A stretch of DNA of 64,000 nucleotides from Phaeosaccion multiseriatum (lineage: Eukaryota > Ochrophyta, other classes). The notes under the pieces were generated by a model that saw nothing but the letters and a program-made list of their open reading frames with translations, was not told the DNA's origin and ran no database searches. The stretch is from contig OZ218951.1 in assembly GCA_965112735.1 (NCBI GenBank), positions 3,348,001 through 3,412,000 on the forward strand. The letters are read 5' to 3'. Shown piece after piece: positions 38,499 to 50,622 of this stretch (position 1 is its first letter; each line of letters opens with the position of its first letter). The position numbers and the translations under genes are program-made.

Positions 38499-38552
38499 TG
38501 TCCTCCCTCACCCCCCGTCTCACTCCAGCCGCTTTCATCACACCCATCAAAG
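37695..38552. other. convergent intergenic region
   Basis: 858 bp between two convergent stop codons. Holds a duplicated GGATGGCAGTGRATGG block (37726-37775), a GA-rich stretch with (GGGA)n (37915-37945), and a (CT)n run at 38451-38494. No gene supported. Confidence 0.55.
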
Positions 38553-41500
38553 TCACATTACATCCAAGTCGTCCAACTGTTCCACCTGCTTCCCCACCTT
38601 TCCCCCGCCTCCCACCCCCACGGCAGTCAAAAGGCCCGTCGCATCCTCCTCCTCCTCCTCCTCCTCCTCCTTGTTAACCTTCCCCTCCTTCCCTTCGATG
38701 TCCAGCCCCTTCCCTACTCTCTTGTCCTCCATACCCATCCCCAGGCTGCCCTCCACCCCCTCCCCCTCTCCTTTGTAGTCCAACCCCGATCCGAACTCCC
38801 ACGCATCCAACATGCGCCTGGTCTTGAACTGGTCCCTCTTGCTCGTCCTGTCTATTCCTGCCAGCACGGGCTTCCTCGCTATGCGGTGCAGGAGGGTGTA
38901 CCATCCCATGCTCAGAAAGTGGCCCGTCCACTGCAGCAACGGTGCTACGTACGTAGACATTAGAGAACAATAGAACATTCGGGGACAAGAGGGTAGAGGG
39001 GGTAGAGGGGGTAGAGAAGGAGGAGGGTTCGATAGAGAGGATAGGGAAGGAGAGGGGGTAGAGAAAGAGGATGGTTAGACAAAGGAGGACGGGCGGACGG
39101 AAGGACGGACGAGGGAGGGGAGGGGACGCGCGGCAACAGAGGGTTTGGCGGATGAATTCCTTCGGTGTGTGCGTGGAGCGGGGGAAGCCACTCACGTCCA
39201 GCCCACCCACCCACGCCCTGTCCTGGCACCCATCCCCCTGTCCTGACACTCTTCACTCCTCCCCACTTACTCACCAATGCCCACGTGCTTGATGAGGGGT
39301 GGGATGGAGAGCGGGTCGTCCAGCATGACCCCAATGAGTATCCTCAGCAAGGGGCCGAACTGCACCACGTCTTGCAAGAAGGGCTTGAGCGTGGACAGAC
39401 CGAGACGCTCCATGCTCGCAAAGTTGTTGGCGAGCAGGTCTACGATAAGGTTCTAGAGAAGGGAGGGGGAGGGAGGAGGAGGAGGAGGAGGAGGAGGAGG
39501 CGGAGGAGGAGGAGGAGGAGGAGGAGGAAGAGGAGGAGAGGAGGATGAGGAGGAGGAGGAGGAAGAGGAGGAGGAGGAGGAGGAGGAGGAGGAGGAGGAG
39601 GAGGAGGAGGAGGAGGAGGAGGAGGAGGAGGAGGAGAAGAAGGAGGGAGAGGGGAAGGGAGAGGAGGAGTAGAAGGACGGAGAGTGATAAGTCAGGGGAA
39701 AGACAGAAACAATAGATGGATGCTTGTCACAGTGCATATCCATGCGCCCCTCCCTCTATGCCCTTTCCTGTCCTGTATGCCCATATGCCCGAGTATAGCT
39801 CCCACCACCACGTATGTATGTAATTTATAAGTTGATTCCTGTGCGTCAATAAAGGTCTCACACTCTCTGCCTATGCTCTATGCTCTATGCTCAGCTTGCC
39901 TTGCTTGCATGTCTCTCTCCCCTCGTTGTCATTGTCCTTGCTGCACCTCTCACCTTGTTCACCTTCTCCCCCACACCCACACTCATTGACTTCTGAAACA
40001 TCCACCTGGGGAAGGGCAGAGGAGAGGACAGGAGGGGAAGGGAAAAGGAAGGGGAGGGAGGCGGGTGAGGGGAGCCGGTGGGGTGGGGAGGGGCGTCGAC
40101 GGCAGCAGCGTTTGGGTTCCGAGGAGGAGGTCTGCTTGACTTGTGCTTGACAAGAACCCTTCGTTGACTTACGTGCTGGACAAGGCGGGGATGTAGAAGT
40201 TGATCTGCCTGAGGCTTTGTTTGTCCAACAGATCGTCTCTCAGCGCCTCTTCCATCGCCGCCCTCAGACGGGGCAAGTGCCGAGTCAGACAGGCAAAGCC
40301 TCCGAAGCTCAGGGGGCTTTGCATGCCGGAGGCGTCTCCGATTTGGCATATGCGATCAAAGGAGGTCTGCAGGGGGGAAGCCTTGTACGTTGGGAAGAAG
40401 CCAAAGAGCACGCGGAGGAATTGAAGGTCTTCAATGGACTTGCCCTGGTAGATGGGGAGGAGGTCCCAGTAGTCTTGAGGAGGGGATGGGAGGGAGGGGA
40501 GGGAGGGGAGGGAGGGGAGGGGGAGTCAGGTGGGGAGAGGAGAGAAAGCATACGCGTACACACATACACACACACACAGAGAGAGAGGAGAGAGAGAGGT
40601 AGAGGTAGAGGCAGAGGGACAAAGGAGCCCTTCCTCTTCCCTGCCTCTTCCCTTCTTCCCTTCCTCTCTAGTCAGAAGAGGGCAGGAGGCAACAGCCTCT
40701 CTGGTCCGCTCTAGCCCCCTCTACTCATGAGCAGGAAAGGAGCGCCCTTTCCCCTTACCACTTGCCCCCTCCCCCTTCCTTACCACTCACCCCCTCCCCA
40801 TTCCTTACCACTCACCCCCTCCCCCTTCCTTACCACTTGCCCCCTCCCCCTTCCTTACCACTTGCCCCCTCCCCCTTCCTTACCACTTGCCCCCTCCCCC
40901 TTCCTTACCACTTGCCCCCTCCCCCTTCCTTACCACTTGCCCCCTCCCCCTTCCTTACCACTCACCCCCTCCCCATTCCTTACCACTCACCCCCTCCCCC
41001 TTCCTTACCTTCCATCATGGCGGAGAGACTCCTCCTCTCCTTGGCGGCGTCCATGTACGCAAACATGTACGTGGTCCTGTCCAAGGGGCCACTCCCCGCA
41101 GGGAAGGCCTCCCAAAAGTACTGCACACCCGTCTCCGTCGTCTCGCTCGACTCTCCAGCCCCGGCCCTGTCCTCTCGAGCCTCCTTCTCTCCAGAGGCCT
41201 CCTTTCCATCGCTGCTGCTGCTGCTGCTGCTGTCGCTCCCCCCTGCCCGGCCGAACTGGATGGGCGAGTTGGCGTAAATAATGTCTCCAGACTGGTTGGT
41301 GGTACAGTACAGACATCACAAATGACATGGGCAGTACAGGAAGCATTGTGATGTTTGGATGAGAGCGAAGTAGAGAGACAAAGTGCAGGCATATGAGGCA
41401 GACAGGCAGACAGGCAGGCAGGCAGGCAGGCAAGCAGGCAGGCAGGTAGGCAGGCAGGCAGGCAGGCAGGAAGGCAGGAGAAAGCCGTGTGAGTGTTCCA

Positions 41501-44500
41501 TCTGTTCTACTCTGTCCTCTCCCCCCCGCCCCGTCTCTCTCTCCCTCTCTTTCTGTTGATGTACCTACCGTGTTCTTGTCAGCGTCGAAGCCCCTGGCGC
41601 AAGAGCCCACAACGAGGCACACTCCGTCGGGTTTCTTACCCCACCGCACCTGGGGGTTATCAGGAGTGGGGTATGGGGTATGGGGTAGAGGGTATGGGGT
41701 ATGGGGTATGGGGTATAGGGTGTAGGGTATGGGGTATGGGGTATAGGGTATGGGGTATAGGGTATGGGGTGTGGGGTATGGGGTATGGGGTATGGGGTAT
41801 GGGGTATAGGGTATGGGGTATAGGGTATGGGGTGTGGGGTATGGGGTGTTGGACGTGGAATTGCATGCTGCAGAGAGCGAGAAAAAAAGAGAGGCGTAGA
41901 GCGAGAGAGAGAAAGAGACACGGAGAGAGGCCTAGAGACACAGAGAGAGCTAAAAAGAGGGATAGAGCTAGAAAGAGCGAGAGCTAAAAAGAGGGATAGA
42001 GCTAGAAAGAGAGAGAGCTAAAAAGAGGGATAGAGCTAGAAAGATAGAGCGCTGGAGAGAGAGAGAGAGAGAGAGACACAGAGAGAGAGAGACAGAGAGA
42101 GAGCTAGAGAGAGAGGTCCATACCATACCTGCCGCACGATGGGGGAGGCGTTGCCCATACAGTCCAGCACAAGCCGACAGGTCAGAGGGCCGCTGTTGCT
42201 GCTGCTTGTATCGCTGCTTTTATCGCTACTAGCAGTGCTGCCAATGTCGAGGGCGGCGCCGTTGGCGTGCACGCAGATGCCGTCGATGGATGTGTTTTCG
42301 AGCACAACTCCGCCTGATAGGGATGGGTAGGAAGAGAGAGAGAGAGGGAGGTAGGAGGGAGGGAGGGGGATGGGGGGTGGAAAGGGGGGCAGGGAGGGAG
42401 GGAGGGATGAATGAAGAGGGGCGGGCGGGGTAGGATAGGAAGGATCAGGATCAGGAGGGGGGGGGGGGGGGGGGTAAGGGCAAGAGTCTTCCTTCTGTAC
42501 TCCTGCTGTACTGTCCTTACCCTGTCCTTCCGCTGTACAGTCCTTCCACTGTCCTTCCACACTGTACCACCTACCTGCGTTGACGAAGTTGTTCCTGGCT
42601 CTCTCCACAAGTGTGTTGGGGCTCACCCCCATGTTCAATACGTCGTCACAGAAGACCTCTGTGCCCATTCCATCCGAGTCCTGTGGGAGTGGAGAAGAGA
42701 GTAGGAGTGAGTTGGACCGCGGAATGAAACCGAGGCAGGCAGGCAGGCTGTTCTGTGGTTGCTTTGCTTGCTGGATTGACTTCCTTGCGTGATAACCTAA
42801 CCTTACCTGTTCGTCTCTCTTGAAGCCCTGATGGGGGAGAGAGGGACGAGGGGAGGGAGAAGAGGGGGGCTTAGGGAAGAGGAGAGGAGGAAAGAGGGGG
42901 AGGAGGGGGGAAGGACCGCACCGTACACCACACTCTACACAAAGCACAAGCAGGAAGGTCAGTCAGTCAGTCAGTCACTCTTCCACCTACTCCCCTGCTC
43001 ACTCACTCACTCTCTCAATCACTCACTCCCTCCCTCCCTCCCTCCCTCACTCACTCACTTGACTGCTTACTTACCGCTCTGAGGGGGTTGAATCGAATAT
43101 TGATGGCGGCCTTCTTGTCCTCTTCCGTCAGGACCCCCTCCCCAACCACCTGGTGTAGGGCCGGCCAGTTTCAGTTTCAGTTTCGGTAACAATTTCAGGT
43201 TCAGCGAGAGTTTCAGGTCATCACCACCCCACGATTTGCTCACCTCGTCGAGCTCGGCTTCGCTGATATTCCACTCCTGCTCTCGGCCCCTGCAGTAATA
43301 GTCAAGACAAGAAGGCAGAGTCAAGTGGTGGAGGAGGAGGAGGTGGAGGAGGTGGAGGAGAAAGGGACTTACTTCCTATTGCTCACGCTCCCTAGGTAGA
43401 TATGACTGGTGAATACGTTTGCCCGCCCCGCACCGCACCTCCCACCCTCCCTCCTTCCCTCTCCTCCCTCCTTCCTTCCCTCTTCTCCCTCCCTCCCTCC
43501 CTCCCTCCTTCCTTCCCTCTTCTCCCTCCCTCCCTCCCTCCCTACTTCCTTCCTTCCCTCTCCTCCCTCTCTCCCTCCCTCCCTCCTATGTTCCCTCTCC
43601 TTCTTCCTTCCCTCTCTCCCCTCCTTCCTTCCTTTCTTCCTTCCCTCTCCTCCCTCCCTCCCTCTCTCCCTCTCCCTTCCACCGTCCATCCATCCCTCCC
43701 TCCCGGCCTCGCCAGCCCTCCCTCCTCTCCTCCCTCCTCTCCTCTCTCCTCTCCTCCCTCCCTGCGCACCTCAGAGGGCCCCTCTCGACAACGACGACGG
43801 AGAAACCTCTGAGCTGCAGGGCTGTGGCCATAAAGATACCCAGGGTACCTGGAGTCAGCAGGAAGATGGCCAGGGGATGGCCAGGGGGGAGACGGGAGAG
43901 GGGAGAGGCCACAGGGCAGCGGGCCGGAGAGAGAGGAGGGGGAGGCGAGGGCCGAGCTTGAGCATGACAAGATGATGGATGAGTTGGGGGGGGGTTGGTT
44001 ACGGCTCGGACCGGGTCAGAGGAGAGGCATCTGCTGCCATCCATCCACCCCCACGGACGCACGTTCAACCCCCACTGCGCAGCACGCACGGTGTATCGCT
44101 TTCCAAGCCGTAATCCCGACAGTGTCAGCCTATGCCCCCCTCTGGCTGGCTGGCTGGCCTGGCCTGCCTGGTAAGAGCAAATGAGCTTTTGCGACACCAC
44201 TTCGCTCCTCTCCTACTGCCTTGCTGCTTTGCCCTTGCCTTAGTTACGCACGCACCTCCACAGACGGCCACATCGTACTCGGGCTGCTGTAAGAGCCTGG
44301 AGCCGCTCTCAGTGACGAAGGTCGGGGCTGGCCCGGCCTCTTTGCCCTCCTTCATGTTCCTCAACGCTGTCCACCCCCTGTCTGCTCCTTGCAGACCCTT
44401 GAAGGTGCTACTCCACACACACAGAGAGAGAGATAGATATATAGATCGAGGGGAGAGGGAGAGGGAGAGCAATGGAGAGGGTGAGGGGGAGAGAGAGAAT

Positions 44501-44949
44501 AGTCACGGGGAAAGACGGAGGGTGGACGTCCCGTCCTGTCAAAAGCACCTCACCACCTACCTGCTCCCTCCAGCTCCAGATGCCTGTGCCTCGCTCGGCA
44601 TTCCCTCCATGATGCGCTGAGCAAGGAAGGAGGCGGGACAAAGTGTACTTTCATTTCAGATCAATGCCCTCCTCAAGAGGTCCCCATTTCTGCCTCCTAC
44701 CTGGGTTCTGCTCTTTGGGGCATCCGCTGACATTTGATACACACGTCTCCCACCGTACTTCCGGACGGCTGAGCCCCCGCGCGCAACCGCCGGGCCTACC
44801 CCATTCGAATTAACGAAGGCTGACAAAGTGGGTAGAAAGGGGAGCGACAGGGCGAGCAGAGGAAGGGCATTGGACGACCTTCTCCGCCGCCGCCGCTGCG
44901 ACACGGTCCCCGTGCTCGCCCCATCTCGAGGACACACCAGCGCACTCAT
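38553..44949 (-). CDS. plastid lycopene-cyclase-like FAD oxidoreductase, 16 exons
   Basis: Exons, minus strand: 44701-44949, 44561-44616, 44256-44407, 43770-43848, 43373-43387, 43244-43289, 43075-43149, 42807-42827, 42575-42680, 42129-42313, 41569-41649, 41009-41291, 40173-40473, 39954-40005, 39275-39452, 38553-38944; 756 residues, frame unbroken. It matches the plant/cyanobacterial lycopene beta/epsilon cyclase-like family of unknown substrate. Motifs: FAD fold YDVAVCGGTLGIFMATAL and VVVVERG, then GREQEWNIS, LVLDCMGNASPIVRQ, YFWEAFPAGSGPLDRTTYMF, QIGDASGMQSPLSFGGF. The presequence has a basic start, a hydrophobic core (LPLLALSLPFLPTLSAF) and a Ser-Ala-Phe junction, then a Ser/Arg/Gly stretch: a heterokont bipartite plastid signal. 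Exons of 15 and 21 nt are needed to keep the frame; the 15-nt one is less sure. The C-terminal part includes an acidic tract. Confidence 0.86.
39471..39670 (-). repeat. (GAG)n / (CTC)n tract in an intron
   Basis: About 190 bp of GAG triplets on the plus strand, CTC on the coding strand, directly upstream of the acceptor CTTCTCTAG of exon 39275-39452. It acts as a very long pyrimidine tract. Confidence 0.85.
40750..41008 (-). repeat. 25-bp minisatellite carrying the 5' splice site
   Basis: About ten copies of a 25-bp unit (coding-strand core GTAAGGAAGGGGGAGGGGG plus CAAGTG or TGAGTG). The array starts at the donor GAAG|GTAAGG of exon 41009-41291, so every unit repeats the donor sequence. Confidence 0.88.
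41397..41479 (-). repeat. (GGCA)n tetramer array
   Basis: About 80 bp of GGCA units with GACA and GGTA variants, between exons 41569-41649 and 41009-41291 of the lycopene-cyclase-like gene. Confidence 0.8.
41660..41852 (-). repeat. (GGGGTAT)n / (AGGGTAT)n heptamer array
   Basis: About 190 bp of heptamers next to the acceptor of exon 41569-41649. The unit resembles, in reverse complement, the one in intron 6 of the BRWD-like gene (17030-17625). Confidence 0.85.
43437..43765 (-). repeat. CCTCCCT / CTTCCTT tract
   Basis: About 330 bp of polypyrimidine on the plus strand, purine-rich on the coding strand. It begins 5-10 bp after the donor of exon 43770-43848 and contains imperfect repeats of about 50 bp. 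Confidence 0.8.
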
Positions 44950-45110
44950 TCTTGGGGGGTTTATTACCCTCCCTTTTTAGAGATGACTCACTTTTTAGAG
45001 AAAAAGAAAAAGAAAAAGAATATGTCAATGAAGCCCAAAATTGGGCCTTCGTGTCCTCACGCGGGCTCTCTCACAAAGAACAACCGACACCGTAGGTGTG
45101 TGACCGCGAG
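44950..45110. promoter_or_regulatory. short divergent promoter, plastid flavoprotein / SLC4
   Basis: Only 161 bp separate the two start codons. Contains an (AAAAAG)n stretch at 44997-45019. The two genes must share or overlap their promoters. Confidence 0.55.
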
Positions 45111-48100
45111 ATGGCGCCTCTCCTGCTGCAACAGCATGGCGTGGGAGTCTGCTGCTGGGTACTTCTTGTTGCTGCTCTTTGCGTTGGAGGTGAGTCGTAC
45201 AGCAGCTGCTCAAAGTACTAAGAGGATGAAGTCGTACAGCACCTGTTCTCAGAAGCAGAGGCGTATATATATATATATATATATAGGGCGCGGCATACGA
45301 CTGAAACTCTTTGTGTGCTGATTTGGTAGCTCGGGCTGGTGGTGAGACAGGCAGCCCTCGTTGTCGGCTTCTCAAGACACATGCGTTTCGTTTGAAAAAC
45401 ATGTGGGGCAGGAGAAGCTTCCTGCTTCTTGGATTGCCTCTGTATGCTTTGCGTATGTGCATAACGAGATGGAAGATTTGCATATGCTGAGTCGATATTG
45501 GGGCCTAGGAGCAGCAGCACGGCGACTGAGGGAGGCCACGACTCGTGGGAGGCGTGTCGCGGGTCTGCACCAGCACCGTCACCTGTAGCACCAGTTACAT
45601 GGCTCGACAGCCCACGACGCACGAACGACCAGTATACAACGCACGAAAGCTCTCTGGTCTATCTACCCCTATACCCCTCATGCCACCTCGCTCCACCTCC
45701 GCCCTTCCTCGAGTCGTCCTCGTCCTTACGGATGCTCTGCTCTCTCCTTTTTTTATTTCCTCTCTCTCCTCTCTCTCTGTGTATAAATCTCTCCCGTCTC
45801 TCTCTTCCCCTTCTTCTCCTGCGACAGACTCTTGGGCTTGGACAGGCGCAGGAACGTTTCGGGGGGTGCCCGGAGCAAAAGGAGCAGCCTCTACTCGTAG
45901 TTCCGGCAGCAGCCGCAGCCGCAGCAGTAGCAGTAGCAGTAGCTGCTGGCAGGAAGGGAGGCGGAGGAGGCAGGGCGGTGGCGCATTGGGGGTAGGGGGG
46001 AGCTTGCGTGAGTCAGTTGGCGATGGGGAGCGGGGCAGCCCTCTGCGCAGGCTGTCGACAGCGTGGAGGAGGGCCAGGGGGAGGGGTACGAGGGGAGTAA
46101 CGAGCAGCACGAGGACGGATGCTGCAGTAGGGGCAGTACTAGGCGAGGGGGGAGCGAGGCACACACAGAGGCACCGATGGCACCGATTCGGGAGGGGGGG
46201 GCAGCAGTGTCTGCATAGGTTGCCATCCAGTGCAGCAGACATTGACAGCAGTACCGCACCCACCCCCACCAAGCACAAGGGTTTCCGACTCGACCTTGGC
46301 AAGGGCTTGAGGGAGGACTTTGCCGGGCGTAGGGGAATCTACATGAGCGATTGGACGGATGGAGTGGCAAAGAAGACCATTCCCGCGGTGCTCTTTCTGT
46401 ACTTTGCGTGCATCCTCCCCGCGGTGGCCTTCGGGGGCATTGCTACGCAGGTGGGTGGAGGGCGTGGGTGGGTGGAACGTGTGTGCATGTGTGCGTGGGC
46501 GGGCGGGTGCGTGTTTTTCGTCATCAAGCTCTCTTTCTCTCTCTCCCTCTCTGTCTCTCTCTCTGTCTCTGTCTGTCTCTCTTCTCTTCCCCGGTTTTAT
46601 CTGTCTGTCTGTCGCTCTCCCTCTCGTCTCACCCACCCACCCATCTCCCCCCCCCCCCCTCGCCCCCCTTCCGTGCAGGTGACGGGCGGCGCCCTCGGAG
46701 TGATCGAATACCTCATTGCGTGTGGCACGGGAGGCATGGCCTTTTCGATCTTCTCGGGGCAACCCATGACCTTCATCGGGCCCACCGGCCTCACCTTGGC
46801 CTTCATCACTGCCCTCTCCGGCTTTACCAGCGTCATGGCCCTGCCGTTCTTGCCCATGTATGCTTGGGTAGGGGTGTGGACAAGCTTCTTCCTGTGCACC
46901 TTGTCCATGCTCAACGCGTGTGATTTGGTCAAGTACGCCACGCAGTTTACAGACGATGTGTTCAATGCGCTGCTCGCCGTCAACTTCATCTATGAGGTGA
47001 GGGACGGAGGCAGGGGAGGAGAGGGAGGGAGGCAGGCAGGAGGGACGCAGGCAGGAGGGAGGCAGGCAGGAGGGAGGGAGGGAGGGAGGGAGGCAGGGGA
47101 GTAGAGGGAGGAAGGGAGGGAGAGAGGGAGGGAGGGGAGGAGAGGGAGGAAGGGAGGGAGGGAGGGGAGTAGAGGGAGGAAGGGAGGCAGGGAGGGAGTG
47201 GGAGGAGAGGGAGGAAGGGAGGGAGGGAGGGAGGCAGGAGGGAAGGGAGGCAGGGAAGTAGAGGGAGGGAGGGAGGCAGGGAGGGAGTGGAGGAGAGGAA
47301 GGAAGGGAGGAAGGCAGGGAGGCAGGGAGGAAGGCAGGGAGGCAGGGGGAGAGAGGCGCCTCTGCCCATCCATCCACTACCGTCCATCCCTCCATCATCC
47401 ATCCACTACCACCTGATCACATCCACTGCCATCCATCCCTCGCCCCCCCCCCCCCTCAGGCCCTGCGGAGTCTGCTGCGGAACTTCTCTGCGTCCGGCAC
47501 GGACAAAAGCGGCGCCTTCATGGCACTGAACATCGCTGCCGTTACATATTCAGCCACCAGGAAGGCCACCGCGGTGAGTTTGGGCTGGTGAGGGCGGATG
47601 GCAGTGGATGGGGGGCCGGCGGGCTGTTACTTGGTTGGCTGGCTGGTTCTTGCTTGGTTGCCTGGTTGGCAGGCTGGTTGGTTGGTTGTGGTTAAGTGGT
47701 TGGGTTGTTGGTTAAGTGGTTGGGTGGTTGGTTGATTGGTTGGCTGACTCACTGACTTCCCTCCCCTCCCTTCCTCCCTTTTCCCCTCCCCTCCCTCTTT
47801 CCCGTCCCCTCCTCTCCCCCTCCCCTCCCCTCCCCTCCTCTCCCTCTTTCCCGTCCCCTCCCCCTCCCCTCCCTTCCCCTTCCCTCCCTCCCCTCCCTCT
47901 TTCCCTCCCTCTTCCCCTCCCCTCCCCTCCCTCTTCCTTCCTTCCTGCCCAGGCCCGCGATTCATCGTATTTCACCAACCGTCTCCGCGAGATCATCAGC
48001 GACTTCGGCCCTGTGCTTGTGATTGTGGCTATGACGGCGGTATGCCGCATCCCTTCCTTCGCCGCTCTGGGGCTTGACTTCCTGGAGGTGAGGTTGATAG

Positions 48101-50238
48101 GAGGGAGGAGGGAGAGAGAAATAGGCGAGGAGAGGGATGAGAGGGGAGGGAGAGACAGAGAGACAAGAGAGAGAGGCGGAGGGAGATACGCCTCCTGCTG
48201 CTGTGTATCCAACTGCTGCTGCCCGCTTTGTGCGGGCCAACCGCCGCCCCTGTCCTGACACCCATGACCCCCTGCATCCCTCTATCCTGACACCCATGAC
48301 CCCTGTACCCCTTATGCCCGAACACCTATCCCCCCAGGTGCCCACCCGCTTCATGCTGGCCAACAGCCGCCCCTGGCTCGTGGACATGGCCTCTGTGCCC
48401 ATGAAGCTGAGGTGGCTCTCTGCGCTGCCTGCGGGCCTGCTCACGGTGCGTAGTGTTACATGAGTGTTACGTAATATGAGCGGGCGTATGGGCACATGGG
48501 ATCAAAATCACATCCTGCGAGAGAGAGAGAGAGAGAGAGAGAGGCAGCGAGTGGGATTGGATAGGCACTGCGCTGCTTGCCTTGCTTGTCTTGCTTGCCT
48601 TGCTTGCTGACTCATTGTGCCGTCTTGTCTTTTCTTCAGACACTCTTCTTCCTGGACCAGAACATCTCAGCCCGTGTGGTGAACAGTCCCAAGAATCGAA
48701 TGACCAAGCCCCCCGCCTACCACATAGACATTCTCGTGCTCGGTAAGTGGACTGGAGCCTTGCTCTTAAGCCCCTTACGGACCAGCCATTCATTAGGGGT
48801 CTACTAAACTGAAACTGAAACTATGCTCTCGGGAAGAAATGAGAGCCCTGCGGGTTGTTCCTCACTCTACTCTACTCGTCCCCCGCTGTAGCTGACTCCT
48901 ATACCCTATACCCTACCGCTGCAGCTGACCCCTATACCCTACCCGTACTCCGTACTGTCATTTGGCCGCCTCCCCTCCTCCTCCTCCTCCTCCTCCTCCT
49001 CCTCCTCCTCCTCCTCCTCCTCCTCCTCCTCCTCCTCCTCCTCCTCCTCCTCCTCCTCCCTCTCCTACTCCTCCTCCTCCTCCTCCTCCCCCCCTCCTCC
49101 TCCTCCCCCCTCTCCTCCTCCTCCTCCTCCTCCTCCTCCTCCTCCTCCTCCTCCTCCTCCTCCTCCTCCTCCTCCTCCTCCTCCTCCTCCTCCTCGTCGT
49201 CCTCCTCTCCTCTGCCCCCTCCCCTCCCCCCTTCTCCCCTCTCTACCCCTCACCTCCAGGCGTCATCACCTTCTTCCTGAGCATCTTTGGCCTTCCCTGG
49301 CAATGCGCCGCCACTGTCCAATCCCTCAACCACGTTCGCGCAATGACCGTGACCAGGCGAGAAGTCGTGGAGCCCCCACCCACTCAAGCAGCCGCCCAAG
49401 CCACAACGCAAGCACAAGCAGTGGACAAGGCCGTAACCGTAGGTGATAGTGACAGCCAGCAGCAGCAGCAGCAGCAGCAGCAGGTGGCTGAGACGGGGGC
49501 GAAGGAGTCGAGCAGCTCAGAGGCAGCGGCGACGGCGGATGGCAAGATGGAGACACGAGAGGTATGGGTGGGCATCACCGAGACGCGGCTCACCGGCTTT
49601 ATGATCCATGCCATGGTACTGATGAGCCTCGGCCTTCTGCCCGCCTTGAGCCTCATTCCCATGCCTGTCGTCAGCGGTATCTTCCTCTACTTGGGAAGGA
49701 AGGTGCGTGCGTGCGTGCGTGCGTGCGTGCGTAGGGGGCTGGGTGTGCGTGGATGTGTGTATGCGTGGATGGGTGGGTGGGTGGGTGGGTGGGTGGGTGG
49801 GTTAGACACCCTTCGGCAGACCTCTGACTTGACCTAACCCCACTCCTCACCGCACCTCACCTCACCCCCTCGATTGTTCCTGTGGCTGCACTTGCTGCCG
49901 ACCTGCCTGGCTTCCTGCCTCCTGCCTGCCTGCTGCCAACCTGCCTGCCTGCCTTCCTGCGTGCGTGCTTGCTGCCTTCCTGCATGCCTGGCCATACTCT
50001 GTCCTTATTCCCCCCCCCCCCGGCTTGTGCCCCCACCCCCTCCTTCAGGTGATGAGCGGTAACGGTTTCTTGAACCGTATCAAGCAGCTTGCGGCCGATC
50101 AGACTCTTCTCTCCCCCTCCTCCTCTGTGCGGAAGCTTGGCTACGGCCCCAACCTGCGCTACACCTCTGTGCAAGTGGCCATGCTCAGTCTGCTGTGGAC
50201 GCTCAAGAGCTTCAAGTCGGTAAGTGCTGTGCCGTGCA

Positions 50239-50327
<89 letters not shown>

Positions 50328-50591
50328 CGAGAGTGTGTGTGTACGTGTGTGTGTGCGTGTGTGTGCGTGTGTGTCTTTGTGTGTGCGTGTGTGTGTGCGT
50401 GTGGTTGGGCGGAGCGGGGCTGGGCGAAGCATGCCTTCATTGCAAGCAAATCGAAGCCAAGAGCCAAGCGGCGGCGGTGCCCGTCCCCAGGCTGACCCTC
50501 ACCCGCTAACCCTCACCCTCACCTTCACCTTCACCTTCACCCTCTCACCCTCACCCCCTCACCCTCTCACCCTCTCACCCTCTCACCCTCT

Positions 50592-50622
<31 letters not shown>

